This document shows, in pieces, positions 15,405 to 24,145 of a DNA stretch of 51,284 nucleotides (the stretch's first letter is position 1; each line of letters opens with the position of its first letter). Origin of the DNA: CALKCV01 sp964619285 (lineage in GTDB: Bacteria; Cyanobacteriota; Cyanobacteriia; Cyanobacteriales; Microcoleaceae); NCBI GenBank assembly GCA_964619285.1, contig CAZUCT010000007.1:1-51284 (forward strand), in the 5' to 3' direction. The notes under the pieces are model-generated. The model had not been told where the DNA came from. It ran no database searches and saw only the letters and a list, made by a program, of their open reading frames with translations. The translations under genes and the position numbers were made by a program.

Positions 15405-16088
15405 CTAATCTAGTTTTTTTGTAGTGGCGATCGCCAACACTCCCGCTACCTTAATTCCTGCTTTAGTCAAAGTAGCGATCGCCGCATTAACTGTCGAACC
15501 GGTGGTATAAATATCGTCAACCAACAACACCGATGGCCTAACTCCACGGCGGCGAAAACCTTTCCCCACCACAAAAGCATCTTTAACAGTTGCCTCTCTT
15601 TTCTCCTTGGAGAGACCGTACAAAGCCTCCGTTTGTTTGATGCGTTCCAAACCTTGTCCCTGCAAAGGCAAACCTGCAAACTCGCAAAAACTCTTCGCCA
15701 GGAGTTCCGCCTGATTGAAACCTCGTTCTTTTAACTTCTGCCGATGCATGGGAATGGGAACGACGATCGCCTTATCGACAACCGATAGGGGAGAATTTAA
15801 CCAACCGTCTGCCAACCAATGTCCCAGGGGTCTTGCCAACTGCGGGTTATCCTTATATTTCATCGCAGCGATCGCTCGTTTGAGACTTCCCTTGTATTCC
15901 CCCCAGACAAACACCGGCACTTCTCCGGGAAATTGATGTCCTCCCCCGGGAAACTGACAGCGAAACAATTGTCTTTCGCAGTACAAACATAACTCCGTCT
16001 TAGCAGGGCGATCGCAAATCGGGCACTTAGACTTCAGAAATAAACTTAAAAAAGGTTTAAGTATTTTTCTCCAAATCCATTTTCTCAT
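15405..16088 (-). CDS. ComF-family phosphoribosyltransferase-like protein
   Basis: The 227-residue protein has an N-terminal zinc-ribbon-like CPICDRPAKTELCLYC and a C-terminal type I phosphoribosyltransferase domain with PRPP-binding VLLVDDIYTTGSTVNA. Between them lie VVPIPMHRQKLKERGFNQAELLAKS and KRREATVKDAFVV-like segments typical of ComF/GntX. In competent bacteria ComF proteins work with DNA uptake machinery; cyanobacterial homologs are linked to natural transformation. The chemical activity is unproven in the family. Confidence 0.9.
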   Translation of the reverse strand: MRKWIWRKILKPFLSLFLKSKCPICDRPAKTELCLYCERQLFRCQFPGGGHQFPGEVPVFVWGEYKGSLKRAIAAMKYKDNPQLARPLGHWLADGWLNSPLSVVDKAIVVPIPMHRQKLKERGFNQAELLAKSFCEFAGLPLQGQGLERIKQTEALYGLSKEKREATVKDAFVVGKGFRRRGVRPSVLLVDDIYTTGSTVNAAIATLTKAGIKVAGVLAIATTKKLD

Positions 16089-16124
16089 AATCCCAATCCA
16101 GACATCAATCTAAAATCGTCAAAT

Positions 16125-18518
16125 ATGATATCATATTTGTCAATCAATTGCCGTCAAAGCTGCCATGCCTTATTTTCGTTCGTGAATAACATCTACTGGC
16201 TAGATAAAATTAAACCCTCAGATAAAGATTATGTGGGAGATGAAGCATTTTATCAAAGTTATCTGATGCAGGAGGGTTATCCTGTAATCCCTGGTTTTGT
16301 TATCCCCTCCGAGTTTTTTTGGCAATTTATCAGAAAAATTGATTGGTCAGATCCGCTATTTGCCGAGCTTCCTAATTCTTCTTTACATATTAATGTCGCT
16401 GATTGGAAGCAACTACAAGCCATCGCCCAAGGGATTCGCTTCTATATTACCACCGCCGACCTGCCATCCGAATTAGTTTCTCCCCTAGAATCTGCTATAA
16501 ACCGTCTCAAAACCGAATACTTAATTTTTCGCCCTTCTTTAACTTCTCCTGCCGCTGACACTTCTGGCATTCTCGAAACTAGGATTTCCTCGGAGGAAAT
16601 CAATTCTTTTTTCTCCCAGCTAAAACAAGTTTGGGCTAATTTTTTCTCCGCCAAAAGCTTATTTTACTGGCAGCAAAAACAGATTTTTACAGAACAATTG
16701 AAGCCCACAATTTTAGTGCAGTCAGTTCCCAAAGCGATCGCTTCCGGCAATTTAAAAGCTGGGAGCAAAATCTGGGAAATTGAAGCTACCTTGGGTTTGG
16801 GCTTTTCTATTATTAGGGGCGAGGTTTCTCCCGACTATTATCAAATAAATCCCGCAACGGAAAGAACTACAGAGAAAATTTTAGGCAGCAAAGCTATAGC
16901 TTATAATCTCGAACGTCCCACAGAACCAGAAGTTACTCCCGCTCAATTCCCCCTGCCCGAGTCTCTAGCTGCCCTACCAGTTTATTTGCTCTCGGAAGAA
17001 AAACAAAATCAATTTTCTCTGCCAGAAAATGAGGTAAAAAAAATAATTAAACTCAGTCAAAATCTAACAAAAATTTTGGGAAAAAATTTTTATTTAGAAT
17101 GGACTATAGCTAAGTTAGAACCCCAACAAGAACCGCAATTATATCTGACTCTAACAAAATCATTACAAAATACTGAAGCAATTCAGGAAGAGGTAAAAAG
17201 AGAAACAACCTCCCTTGAAAGAAGAGAAAAATCCGGGGATAATTCTGGAATTATTCAAGGATTGGCAGCAGCACCGGGAAGAGTAAAAGCTATTGCGAGA
17301 GTCTTGAGAAATCCTCCTAAAAATAACGAAGATTTTCCCGAAGGAAAAATTTTAGTAGTACCGAGGGTTATCCCCGCTTATTTTCCCTTCGTTACGAAAG
17401 CAGCAGGCATTATTGTTGAAAGGGGAGGGATGACAAGTCACGGGGCGATTTTAGCAAGAGAACTCGGCATTCCTGCGGTAGTTGGAGCTAATAATGCTAC
17501 TCAGATTATTGAGGATGGGGAGGCAGTTTTAATCGATGGAAACTCCGGTGAAGTTTATTTAATTGAAAGAGAAATAATCAGAAATCGAGAAGTGACTAAA
17601 GCGGAAGAAAAAACCTTAATTACCGATTTCTCCTTTGCTCTTGCCACTCAACTTTTAGCGAATATCAGTCAATTAAATTCTCTCGAAATTGTCAAAAAAT
17701 ATCCCGTAGATGGGGTGGGATTATTGCGTTCTGAATTAATGGCTATTGAATTGTTAGGTAACGAACATCCTCTGATGTGGGTGCAGCAAAATCGCGAGTC
17801 GGAATTTGTCGAATTAATGAGCGATCGCTTAACTCAATTTGCCGCCGCTTTTTTACCACGTCCGGTATTTTATCGTTCCTTCGATTTGCTACCATTTAAT
17901 CCTACAAATTATCTAGAAGATGCCCATCCTATTTTAGGATTGCACGGCACTTTTAATTATATGTTAGATTCCAGTTTATTCGATTTAGAAATCAAAGTTT
18001 TAGAGCGAGTTTATCAATCTGGTTTTCATAACGTCCATTTAATTTTACCATTCGTGCGAACCCTTGAAGAATTTGTCTTTTGTCGGCGGCGAATTGAAGA
18101 GATGTGGAAAGAAAAACCCCCTAATTTTGAAATTTGGATAATGGCGGAAGTGCCTTCAGTTTTATTTTTACTACCAGAATATGTAAAAGCAGGAGTTCGG
18201 GGAATTTCCATCGGCACTAACGATCTGACTCAATTGTTGTTAGGCGCTAACCGCGAACAACCGGAAATGGCAACCGCTCTTCCACCTTATCATCCTGCAG
18301 TAATGAGGGCGATTAAACAGTTAATTTCTCTGGCAAACACCGCCGGAATTCCTTGTTCTATTTGCGGCGATGCTCCTGCTTTATATCCTCAAATAATTGA
18401 TGATTTGGTGCGCTGGGGGATTACTTCGATTTCTGTTAATCCAAATGCATTAGAAGCAACTTATCGAGCGATCGCTCGCACCGAACATCGCTTGCTTTTG
18501 GAAGCTGCAAGAAAATAG
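16125..18518 (+). CDS. PEP-synthase-like protein (PEP-utilizing enzyme family)
   Basis: This 797-residue protein is related to phosphoenolpyruvate synthase and PPDK. The N-terminal ATP-binding region (~residues 25-360) is shortened and degenerate (LIFRPSLTSPAADTSG, LEATLGLGFSIIRGEV). The mobile phosphohistidine domain is intact with GGMTSHGAILARELGIPAVVG near residue 437. The C-terminal PEP/pyruvate barrel has DGVGLLRSELM, IMAEVPSVLF, GISIGTNDLTQLLLGANRE and CGDAPA. The ATG at the start lacks a ribosome binding site, and a GTG 57 bases later (giving VNNIYWLDKI) may be the true start. It may be a PEP synthase variant or a regulatory relative. Confidence 0.85.
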   Translation: MISYLSINCRQSCHALFSFVNNIYWLDKIKPSDKDYVGDEAFYQSYLMQEGYPVIPGFVIPSEFFWQFIRKIDWSDPLFAELPNSSLHINVADWKQLQAIAQGIRFYITTADLPSELVSPLESAINRLKTEYLIFRPSLTSPAADTSGILETRISSEEINSFFSQLKQVWANFFSAKSLFYWQQKQIFTEQLKPTILVQSVPKAIASGNLKAGSKIWEIEATLGLGFSIIRGEVSPDYYQINPATERTTEKILGSKAIAYNLERPTEPEVTPAQFPLPESLAALPVYLLSEEKQNQFSLPENEVKKIIKLSQNLTKILGKNFYLEWTIAKLEPQQEPQLYLTLTKSLQNTEAIQEEVKRETTSLERREKSGDNSGIIQGLAAAPGRVKAIARVLRNPPKNNEDFPEGKILVVPRVIPAYFPFVTKAAGIIVERGGMTSHGAILARELGIPAVVGANNATQIIEDGEAVLIDGNSGEVYLIEREIIRNREVTKAEEKTLITDFSFALATQLLANISQLNSLEIVKKYPVDGVGLLRSELMAIELLGNEHPLMWVQQNRESEFVELMSDRLTQFAAAFLPRPVFYRSFDLLPFNPTNYLEDAHPILGLHGTFNYMLDSSLFDLEIKVLERVYQSGFHNVHLILPFVRTLEEFVFCRRRIEEMWKEKPPNFEIWIMAEVPSVLFLLPEYVKAGVRGISIGTNDLTQLLLGANREQPEMATALPPYHPAVMRAIKQLISLANTAGIPCSICGDAPALYPQIIDDLVRWGITSISVNPNALEATYRAIARTEHRLLLEAARK

Positions 18519-18523
18519 GTCAA

Positions 18524-18582
18524 GAAACCCGGTTTTTTTAAAAAACCGGGTTTCTTGGGGTTTTTTAAAAAACCGGGTTTCT
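18524..18582. repeat. Dispersed palindrome, doubled right arm
   Basis: A GAAACCCGG...CCGGGTTTC palindrome is followed by a second TTTTTTAAAAAACCGGGTTTC arm. It lies five bases after the stop of the PEP-synthase-like gene and can form a strong hairpin, so it probably ends that transcript. Confidence 0.85.
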
Positions 18583-18674
18583 GAGATATTGAAGATTTTC
18601 CGGAAAAATTTTTAAAGCTTAGATAAAAGAGCCAGATTAGGTAGGGCTTGCTGTCGGAAACCAAGAGCCTAACG

Positions 18675-18772
18675 CTTTTTGCGAGCTTGCTAATTGCGAG
18701 CTTGCTAATTGCAAGCTCAAAAATTGCTCTATTGCTAATCCTAACCATTACCCATTACCCATTACCCATTAC
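18675..18772. repeat. Heptamer-type repeats (GCGAGCTTGCTAATT, CCATTAC)
   Basis: Fourteen-base units GCGAGCTTGCTAAT and then CCATTAC heptamers extend to two bases before the start codon of the next gene. The start therefore lacks a normal ribosome binding site. Confidence 0.8.
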
Positions 18773-18773
18773 C

Positions 18774-19217
18774 ATGAAACGGAAAATTATCGCAGCGACA
18801 ACCCTCCTAACAGCTATTAACCTATTTGCCGCTTATCCGGTTTTTTCTCAACCAGTATTTAGGAGTGAATTGGAAATAACAGGCGGGGATGCCCAAGCAT
18901 CGGTTAATCCCAATTTACCGATTATCATTAAACTCTTAAACCAAACGGGAAAAATCGTAGAATACGCTCGCTCTATCTCTTATCCTCAACCTTTACCACC
19001 TGGAGCTACTGCAGAGCTTTTTGTCAAAAGCAGGAGTAGCGAAGATTATCTCGCCAGCATCCTCATTAATACTCCCAATTTCACTAATCCCTTGATTTAC
19101 GATTTGGAGGTAGTCGATAATATCGTCACGGTTATAATTAAACCCACCACTGCCTCTAATCCCAATCAACAAAAAAGCATTTATATCGATAGAGACGGAC
19201 ATATTTATGCTTTTTAG
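18774..19217 (+). CDS. Small exported hypothetical protein
   Basis: The start MKRKIIAATTLLTAINLFAAYPVFSQ gives a standard signal peptide with cleavage after VFS-QP. The mature ~120 residues are strand-rich (FRSELEITGGD, ATAELFVKSRS, LASILINTP, TVIIKPTT, KSIYIDRDGHIYAF). The ending IDRDGHIYAF recalls small secreted cyanobacterial proteins of unknown function. The frame runs further upstream but only through repeat DNA. No partner is evident; ppc lies convergently downstream. Confidence 0.65.
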   Translation: MKRKIIAATTLLTAINLFAAYPVFSQPVFRSELEITGGDAQASVNPNLPIIIKLLNQTGKIVEYARSISYPQPLPPGATAELFVKSRSSEDYLASILINTPNFTNPLIYDLEVVDNIVTVIIKPTTASNPNQQKSIYIDRDGHIYAF

Positions 19218-19221
19218 GGAA

Positions 19222-19318
19222 TGGGGAATTGCTAATTGCTAATTGCTAATTGCTAATTGCTAATTGCTAATTGCTAATTGCCATTACCCATTACCCATTA
19301 CCCATTACCCATTACCTA
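19222..19318. repeat. Heptamer tandem repeat between converging genes
   Basis: About eight TTGCTAA units are followed by five CCATTAC units, ending exactly at the ppc stop codon. No terminator is visible for either gene, so the repeat replaces the usual intergenic signals. Confidence 0.9.
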
Positions 19319-22300
19319 TTAACCAGTATTGCGCATACCGGCAGCGATACCGTTAATAGTTAACAAAGCACCGCGCAATAATTCACCCTTGCTATAGCGA
19401 GAATGAATCACGCCAGGAGTGCCAGTGCCGTGTTGGCGCAAACGTTTTAGCAAGGAAACTTGCAACAGACTCAGAGGAACGATAGTTTGATTGCGCAACT
19501 GAACCGAGCGCTGTAAATCCGGATCTCCATCCAAAAGTCGCGGGTGGCGAGTGATTTGCTGAACCAAATCGCGAGTTAGATAGTATTCGATAGAAATCTG
19601 CTCGAACAACTTCTCAAACCGGGGCAAGTCTTCTGGATTGGACAGTTCGCGAACGTAATGACGAGCGATCTGCAAATCCACCTTAGCCAGAGTCATTTCT
19701 ACCTTGGAAATCACCGTAGAAAAGAACGGCCACTTAATGTAGAAATATTGCAGCAATTTGAGGTGTTCTTCTGGTTCTTGCTCCAAGAATTCTTTCAAAG
19801 CAGTACCCACGCCATACCAAGCCGGCAAGAGGAAGCGGCTTTGAGTCCAGCTAAACACCCAAGGAATGGCCCGCAGACCGGTAATTTCTTTTTTCTTGTC
19901 GTTCTTGCGACGGGCCGGGCGGGAGCTAATTTGTAGCTGGCTGATTTCCTCGATAGGAGTGACTTGGTGGAAGAAGTCTACTAAATCTGGCTGTTCGTAG
20001 ATGAGGGCGCGGTAACATTCTCGCGATCGCACCGCCAACCCTTCCATAATTTCGTTCCAAACCTCAATCTCGTCGAAGCCTATCTGGAGCAAACTTGCTT
20101 GGATCACTGCGGTGCTAACTTTTTCCAGATTGTAAAGGGCCAACTGGGGCAAGGAATATTTAGAGGCTAAAACCTCCCCTTGCTCGGTAATTTTAATCCG
20201 CCCGTCGATGCTCTTACCCGGTTGAGCCAGAATTGCCTTATAAGCCGGACCGCCACCGCGCCCCACCGAGCCCCCGCGCCCGTGGAAGATGCGCAGAGAA
20301 ACCCCATATTGTTCCGCTACATCGTAGATCGCTTTTTGAGCTTTATGAATTTCCCAATTACTGCTCAGGAACCCAGAATCCTTGTTGCTGTCTGAATAGC
20401 CCAACATTACTTCTTGAACGTCGGGAGTTAAGGGTTCCAACTTGAGAGTATTAACCAGCTGTTCTTGGGGCGGAGTTGGCGATTCTGCTTTTGGGGTATG
20501 CCCTTCTAATTTATCGTACCCTCCAGCGAGCATGGCCCGATACAGGGGAAGGTCGAAGAGATTTTTCATCACCCTTGGGGCGTTCCTTAAGTCTTCGACA
20601 GTTTCAAACAGGGGCACTACCTGAATGCTGCTAATACCGGTGGCTGGGTCGTATAGTCCCGCTTCTTGACCTAGCAGCAGCACTTCTAGCAAGTCGCTAA
20701 CATCCCGACTCATGCTGATGATGTAGGTTTGGCAGATTTCCGGACCGAACTCTTCCTGCAGTCGGCGCAGGATGCGGAAAGTGTTGATAATTTCCGTAGT
20801 TCTTTCGCTGAACGTCAGTTCTGCAGGAATTAGGGGGCGGCGGGTTGGTAGTTCTGCAGTTAGCCATTCCACTCGTTCTGCCTCCGACATTTCCCGATAA
20901 GGTTTGGGCAGAATTTGGAGGTATTGAGTAATTTCGTCGATGGCCCCCTCGTGAACCGAAGATTCTTGGCGAACGTCTAGTCGCGCTAAGGTGAAGCCAA
21001 ATATTTCTACTTGGCAAATTAGTTGTTCTAGGTCGCGGCAGCTTAACCCTGTTTCCGAGAGGTTCCGTTGAATTAGCTGCAATTCTGCCAAAAATTCGGC
21101 CCCAGAACGGTAAATACCGATCGCTTCTCCCCCTTTCGTTTCTAGTTTTCCTTGCAGTTCTTCTCCTTGGTAGAGCCTCCAGTTGCGATCGCGAGTATTT
21201 TCCAGACGCTTCTTAATATAAGATAGCTTTAAACGATATGGCTCCTGTCGATAGCGAATCGCTAATTTATCGTAGATCCCTGGCATTTGTACGCGATCGC
21301 GATCCAGAGACTCCAGCAGTTCTGGCAATACATCGCTCCAGTGCAACGACAAGCTCAACAAGTCGCTCAACCGTTCTACTGCTTCTATATATTTACCCAC
21401 TACTATATGCCTTTGATAGCTTGCCGTTTGCCAGGTAACTTGAGGCGTACAGAAAGGGTTGCCATCCCGATCCGCTCCCACCCAAGAGCCAAACTTACAA
21501 AAATTGTAACTGGGGGGTTCTAGGTAAGGAAAAGAAGCTCCCAAAGAGCGTTTCAGCCTGAGATAGAGTTCGGGAATGGCATCAAAGAGGACTTCTTTGA
21601 AGTAATGGAGAGTCGTTTCTACTTCGTCGAGTACCGTTGGTTTGAATTGATGCAGTTCGTCGGTACGCCACCACAGACGAATTTCTTCTGTCAGTTGTTC
21701 TTTGAGAGCCTCCGTTTCCCAGGAAGAAACCATCGAGACCTTTCCATTGTCGAGCTTTACCTCCTGGATGTTCTCATCGATGGTGTCGAGTTTTTGGAGA
21801 ATTTCCGCTATCCGCCGCTGTTTGGTGCGGATGGTATGTCGGACAATTTCTGTTGGGTGGGCTGTAAACACCAACCTGATGTCCAGCTTATTTATTAATC
21901 GCTGGATTAGTTGGGATGGCACGTTTAGAGTTCGCAACAGGGGAAATAGATAATGGAAAGTACCTTCTCCCACTTGTTTGTGTTTTTTATCGCTCCAGAT
22001 CGGCATTTTGCCAAACTGGGGCCACCATGTTTTGCCATTTTCTTCTTCACCAACAATGTCTTCACCTGCAATTCTCGTTCCTGAGGAACCGTTGCCCCCC
22101 GAATATGCTTGTTGTTGGGAGCGTTGCTCGTAGTGCTGTTCGACGATATTGATCAGCTGGAAGTACAGAGCAAACGATCGGGCTGCGCGAATTGCTTCTT
22201 TGAGGTCGAGTTTTTCGATTAGTTCTAATACTTGGGAGTCTATAAAACTAACTTGCTCGACGGCGCTGTCGATGGAGCGCATATGCTTGAGTATATCTAC

Positions 22301-22456
22301 CAATTGTTGGCCGCACTCTTCTCGCAACACCGATTCCCACAAGTCTTCTACTATTTTGATGCGATTGCGCAAATATAGATCGCAGGTGGTGTAGGGAGAA
22401 TTTGGCCATATTTCTTCCCCAAAAGTTTGTTCTGAGGATTGCACTAATGTCTTCAT
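19319..22456 (-). CDS. ppc: Phosphoenolpyruvate carboxylase
   Basis: PEP carboxylase adds bicarbonate to PEP to give oxaloacetate, the anaplerotic carbon-fixing step in cyanobacteria. The 1045-residue protein is full length. Visible motifs are TAHPTEIVRHTIRTKQRRI (catalytic His), GSWVGADRDGNPFCT, VMLGYSDSNKDSGFLSSNW, FHGRGGSVGRGGGPAY (the glycine loop) and the conserved C-terminal GIAAGMRNTG. There is no plant-type N-terminal phosphorylation motif. It stands alone and is followed by heptamer repeats; the long spacer upstream should contain its promoter. Confidence 0.97.
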   Translation of the reverse strand: MKTLVQSSEQTFGEEIWPNSPYTTCDLYLRNRIKIVEDLWESVLREECGQQLVDILKHMRSIDSAVEQVSFIDSQVLELIEKLDLKEAIRAARSFALYFQLINIVEQHYEQRSQQQAYSGGNGSSGTRIAGEDIVGEEENGKTWWPQFGKMPIWSDKKHKQVGEGTFHYLFPLLRTLNVPSQLIQRLINKLDIRLVFTAHPTEIVRHTIRTKQRRIAEILQKLDTIDENIQEVKLDNGKVSMVSSWETEALKEQLTEEIRLWWRTDELHQFKPTVLDEVETTLHYFKEVLFDAIPELYLRLKRSLGASFPYLEPPSYNFCKFGSWVGADRDGNPFCTPQVTWQTASYQRHIVVGKYIEAVERLSDLLSLSLHWSDVLPELLESLDRDRVQMPGIYDKLAIRYRQEPYRLKLSYIKKRLENTRDRNWRLYQGEELQGKLETKGGEAIGIYRSGAEFLAELQLIQRNLSETGLSCRDLEQLICQVEIFGFTLARLDVRQESSVHEGAIDEITQYLQILPKPYREMSEAERVEWLTAELPTRRPLIPAELTFSERTTEIINTFRILRRLQEEFGPEICQTYIISMSRDVSDLLEVLLLGQEAGLYDPATGISSIQVVPLFETVEDLRNAPRVMKNLFDLPLYRAMLAGGYDKLEGHTPKAESPTPPQEQLVNTLKLEPLTPDVQEVMLGYSDSNKDSGFLSSNWEIHKAQKAIYDVAEQYGVSLRIFHGRGGSVGRGGGPAYKAILAQPGKSIDGRIKITEQGEVLASKYSLPQLALYNLEKVSTAVIQASLLQIGFDEIEVWNEIMEGLAVRSRECYRALIYEQPDLVDFFHQVTPIEEISQLQISSRPARRKNDKKKEITGLRAIPWVFSWTQSRFLLPAWYGVGTALKEFLEQEPEEHLKLLQYFYIKWPFFSTVISKVEMTLAKVDLQIARHYVRELSNPEDLPRFEKLFEQISIEYYLTRDLVQQITRHPRLLDGDPDLQRSVQLRNQTIVPLSLLQVSLLKRLRQHGTGTPGVIHSRYSKGELLRGALLTINGIAAGMRNTG

Positions 22457-23421
22457 TTTAATTTTCCCTCAATACTTACGGAAATACTGAAGCATCTGCA
22501 TGAGTTGTATTTTTGTTCTTCAACAAATTGCTATGAGACGCTTTTTTACCTAGCCAATGCCTTTTATTGACATTGACTGGTTTGTTGTTTCTTTTTGGTT
22601 AATCGTCCCTGGCACGCTCTTTCCCCTAGCTTTTTTGACTTTTTTAAGGGCGGGGGGGAATTTAGGTTTTTGAGATTTTAGGCATTAAATAAATATGGAT
22701 GGAGGTTGCACTGCGGGATGAAACCAGAAGTTTTTCGTGTTTTTTGTTGTGTTTTTTGTCTATGGCCTTCAGGCTCGTTGCTTGAAAAAATACAACAAAG
22801 GGGAGCAGGTCAGTTTTGAAGTTTTCCCAAAGACTTAACGCTTTTTGGGAATGGGGAATTGTCCATGGGGAATGGGGCCATCGTTCCCTTGGGGATTTTG
22901 AGCTTAACCTGCCACCGTTTCCTCCCTCGCCTTTCACCAGAGAATCATGGTTAGGATTAACAATTCCATCTTCCCTATTCCCTATTCCCCATGGACTATT
23001 CCCAAAAAGCATTTATTTTTTGGTTCTCTTCAAAGTTGACGTGCAACCCAACAAAGTCTTTTTCAAGTGTTTTCTGCGTTCTGACTAGCAGTCACCTCAT
23101 GCTAAACAATCAATTAGCAATAACGCCAGAATCATCCTATTAGGCCATCTTTTGGTTGGTTGGCGAGCCACAAACTTGCAAGGCCTATATATGAAAAGAA
23201 CCCGAGTGCCGATGGTTTTGATTTTTAATTGTTGTGATTTTTACTTTACTGAATTTGCTTTATTGCTCTTGCCACTCTAGCATTTTAATTTTTTATCGCT
23301 TTCGATACCAAATTTTCTGTATTCAATCATACATTTTTCTGCTATTTACCTATTTACAAGGCATTAGAGTGAAAGATTAATCTCGGGTTGTTTTCGGGTG
23401 GCCCCCCGAGACGTAAAAGGA
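22457..23421. other. 965-bp spacer without a convincing gene
   Basis: I see no credible coding sequence, tRNA or known small RNA. The frames open here are low quality and run through repeats. The notable structure is an inverted repeat: GCTTTTTGGGAATGGGG near 22840-22877 is matched by its near-complement at 22974-23010, enclosing about 95 bases. The arms contain GGGAATGGGG-type repeat units. The half nearer ppc should hold the ppc promoter, which I could not locate with confidence. Confidence 0.6.
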
Positions 23422-23655
23422 TTAAACCTGTTGTTGAGACTGGGGAAAATTCAGCTTATGTAGGCGATCGCCTCGGAAAATTTCTTCGCTAGACTCTCCC
23501 AGGCCAGACATTAACTCCGCCGCCCCTCTACTGACCAATATTCCTAATACTAGGGGGGCCGTGGCCAAACTTAATAAGAGTTCGGAAGATATTTGAGGTG
23601 GAGACACCTTTTCTACAGATGGCCCGGGTAAATTTTCTTTAAAAGAAGAATACAT
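23422..23655 (-). CDS. Small conserved membrane protein
   Basis: This 77-residue protein begins MYSSFKENLPGPSVEKVSPPQ. It has one hydrophobic segment (LLLSLATAPLVLGILVSRGAAELM) and ends with ELMSGLGESSEEIFRGDRLHKLNF. The pattern, with a short proline-containing N-terminus, one membrane helix and an acidic EEIFRGDRLP-like tail, resembles a small conserved cyanobacterial membrane protein of unknown function. It has a proper AGGTATTT leader. It is a real gene, but I can give it no role. Confidence 0.7.
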   Translation of the reverse strand: MYSSFKENLPGPSVEKVSPPQISSELLLSLATAPLVLGILVSRGAAELMSGLGESSEEIFRGDRLHKLNFPQSQQQV

Positions 23656-23892
23656 AAATACCTCGCTTTGCTTTTTAGTTATTAGTTTGAATTCAAGAGA
23701 TTATCGGATTTAACACCTTATTTTTGCCTAAGAGCGTTATTTTTTTCTGCGATCGCTGGCTAATATTTTACAAAAATTATAGAATAAAAGTATGGTATGT
23801 TGGATTTTTTAAATCTCTATGGAGGTTATCTTCCCATCGAAAATGCAAGTATTTTGAAGCTCCCGATGGACGCCGGTGCATCCCAAACATAC

Positions 23893-23985
23893 AGGACTTA
23901 GGCATTAAGAATGACACAAAGACGTTTGAGATTGCGCACGGGACAGCGAACAATGACACAAAGACGTTGCGAGTGCGTAAGTCCT
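23893..23985. mobile_element. Candidate MITE (93 bp)
   Basis: The ends AGGACTTAGGCA (23893-23904) and TGCGTAAGTCCT (23974-23985) are inverted repeats matching at 11 of 12 positions. Inside, a 17-base direct repeat (AATGACACAAAGACGTT) occurs at 23910-23926 and 23952-23968. AGGACTTACGC-type ends are common on cyanobacterial insertion sequences, so this looks like a small non-autonomous element. No transposase is present. Confidence 0.6.
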
Positions 23986-24089
23986 AACATAGTTAAAATC
24001 ATTTTAGCTCAAACTCCTGGTATTTTAGAAAATAGATTTTTTTCCTGCTCCCAGTCAAGTTTTTAAAAGAAAGTCAAAGAAAGAGCCAA

Positions 24090-24124
24090 AGTAGGAGTAG
24101 GAGTAGGAGTAGGAGTAGGAGTAG
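24090..24124 (+). repeat. GTAGGA hexamer microsatellite
   Basis: Nearly six tandem copies of GTAGGA sit 22 bases before the start of the large DUF1574-type gene. The unit contains an AGGAG-like core, so the array is a string of ribosome-binding-like sequences. Copy number change could alter leader length. Confidence 0.85.
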
Positions 24125-24145
24125 CAGGAAGAAAAAAAGATAGAA

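Noticed and set aside
20180..22152. Open frames opposite ppc
   Set aside because: They are shadows of the highly conserved carboxylase sequence, with no ribosome binding sites or family resemblance.
22662..23012. A 116-codon open frame on the minus strand
   Set aside because: It runs through GGGAATGGGG-type repeats and an inverted repeat, has no ribosome binding site and unnatural composition.
23192..23281. A 29-residue frame with a hydrophobic stretch
   Set aside because: There is no ribosome binding site or family resemblance; it could arise by chance in AT-rich DNA.
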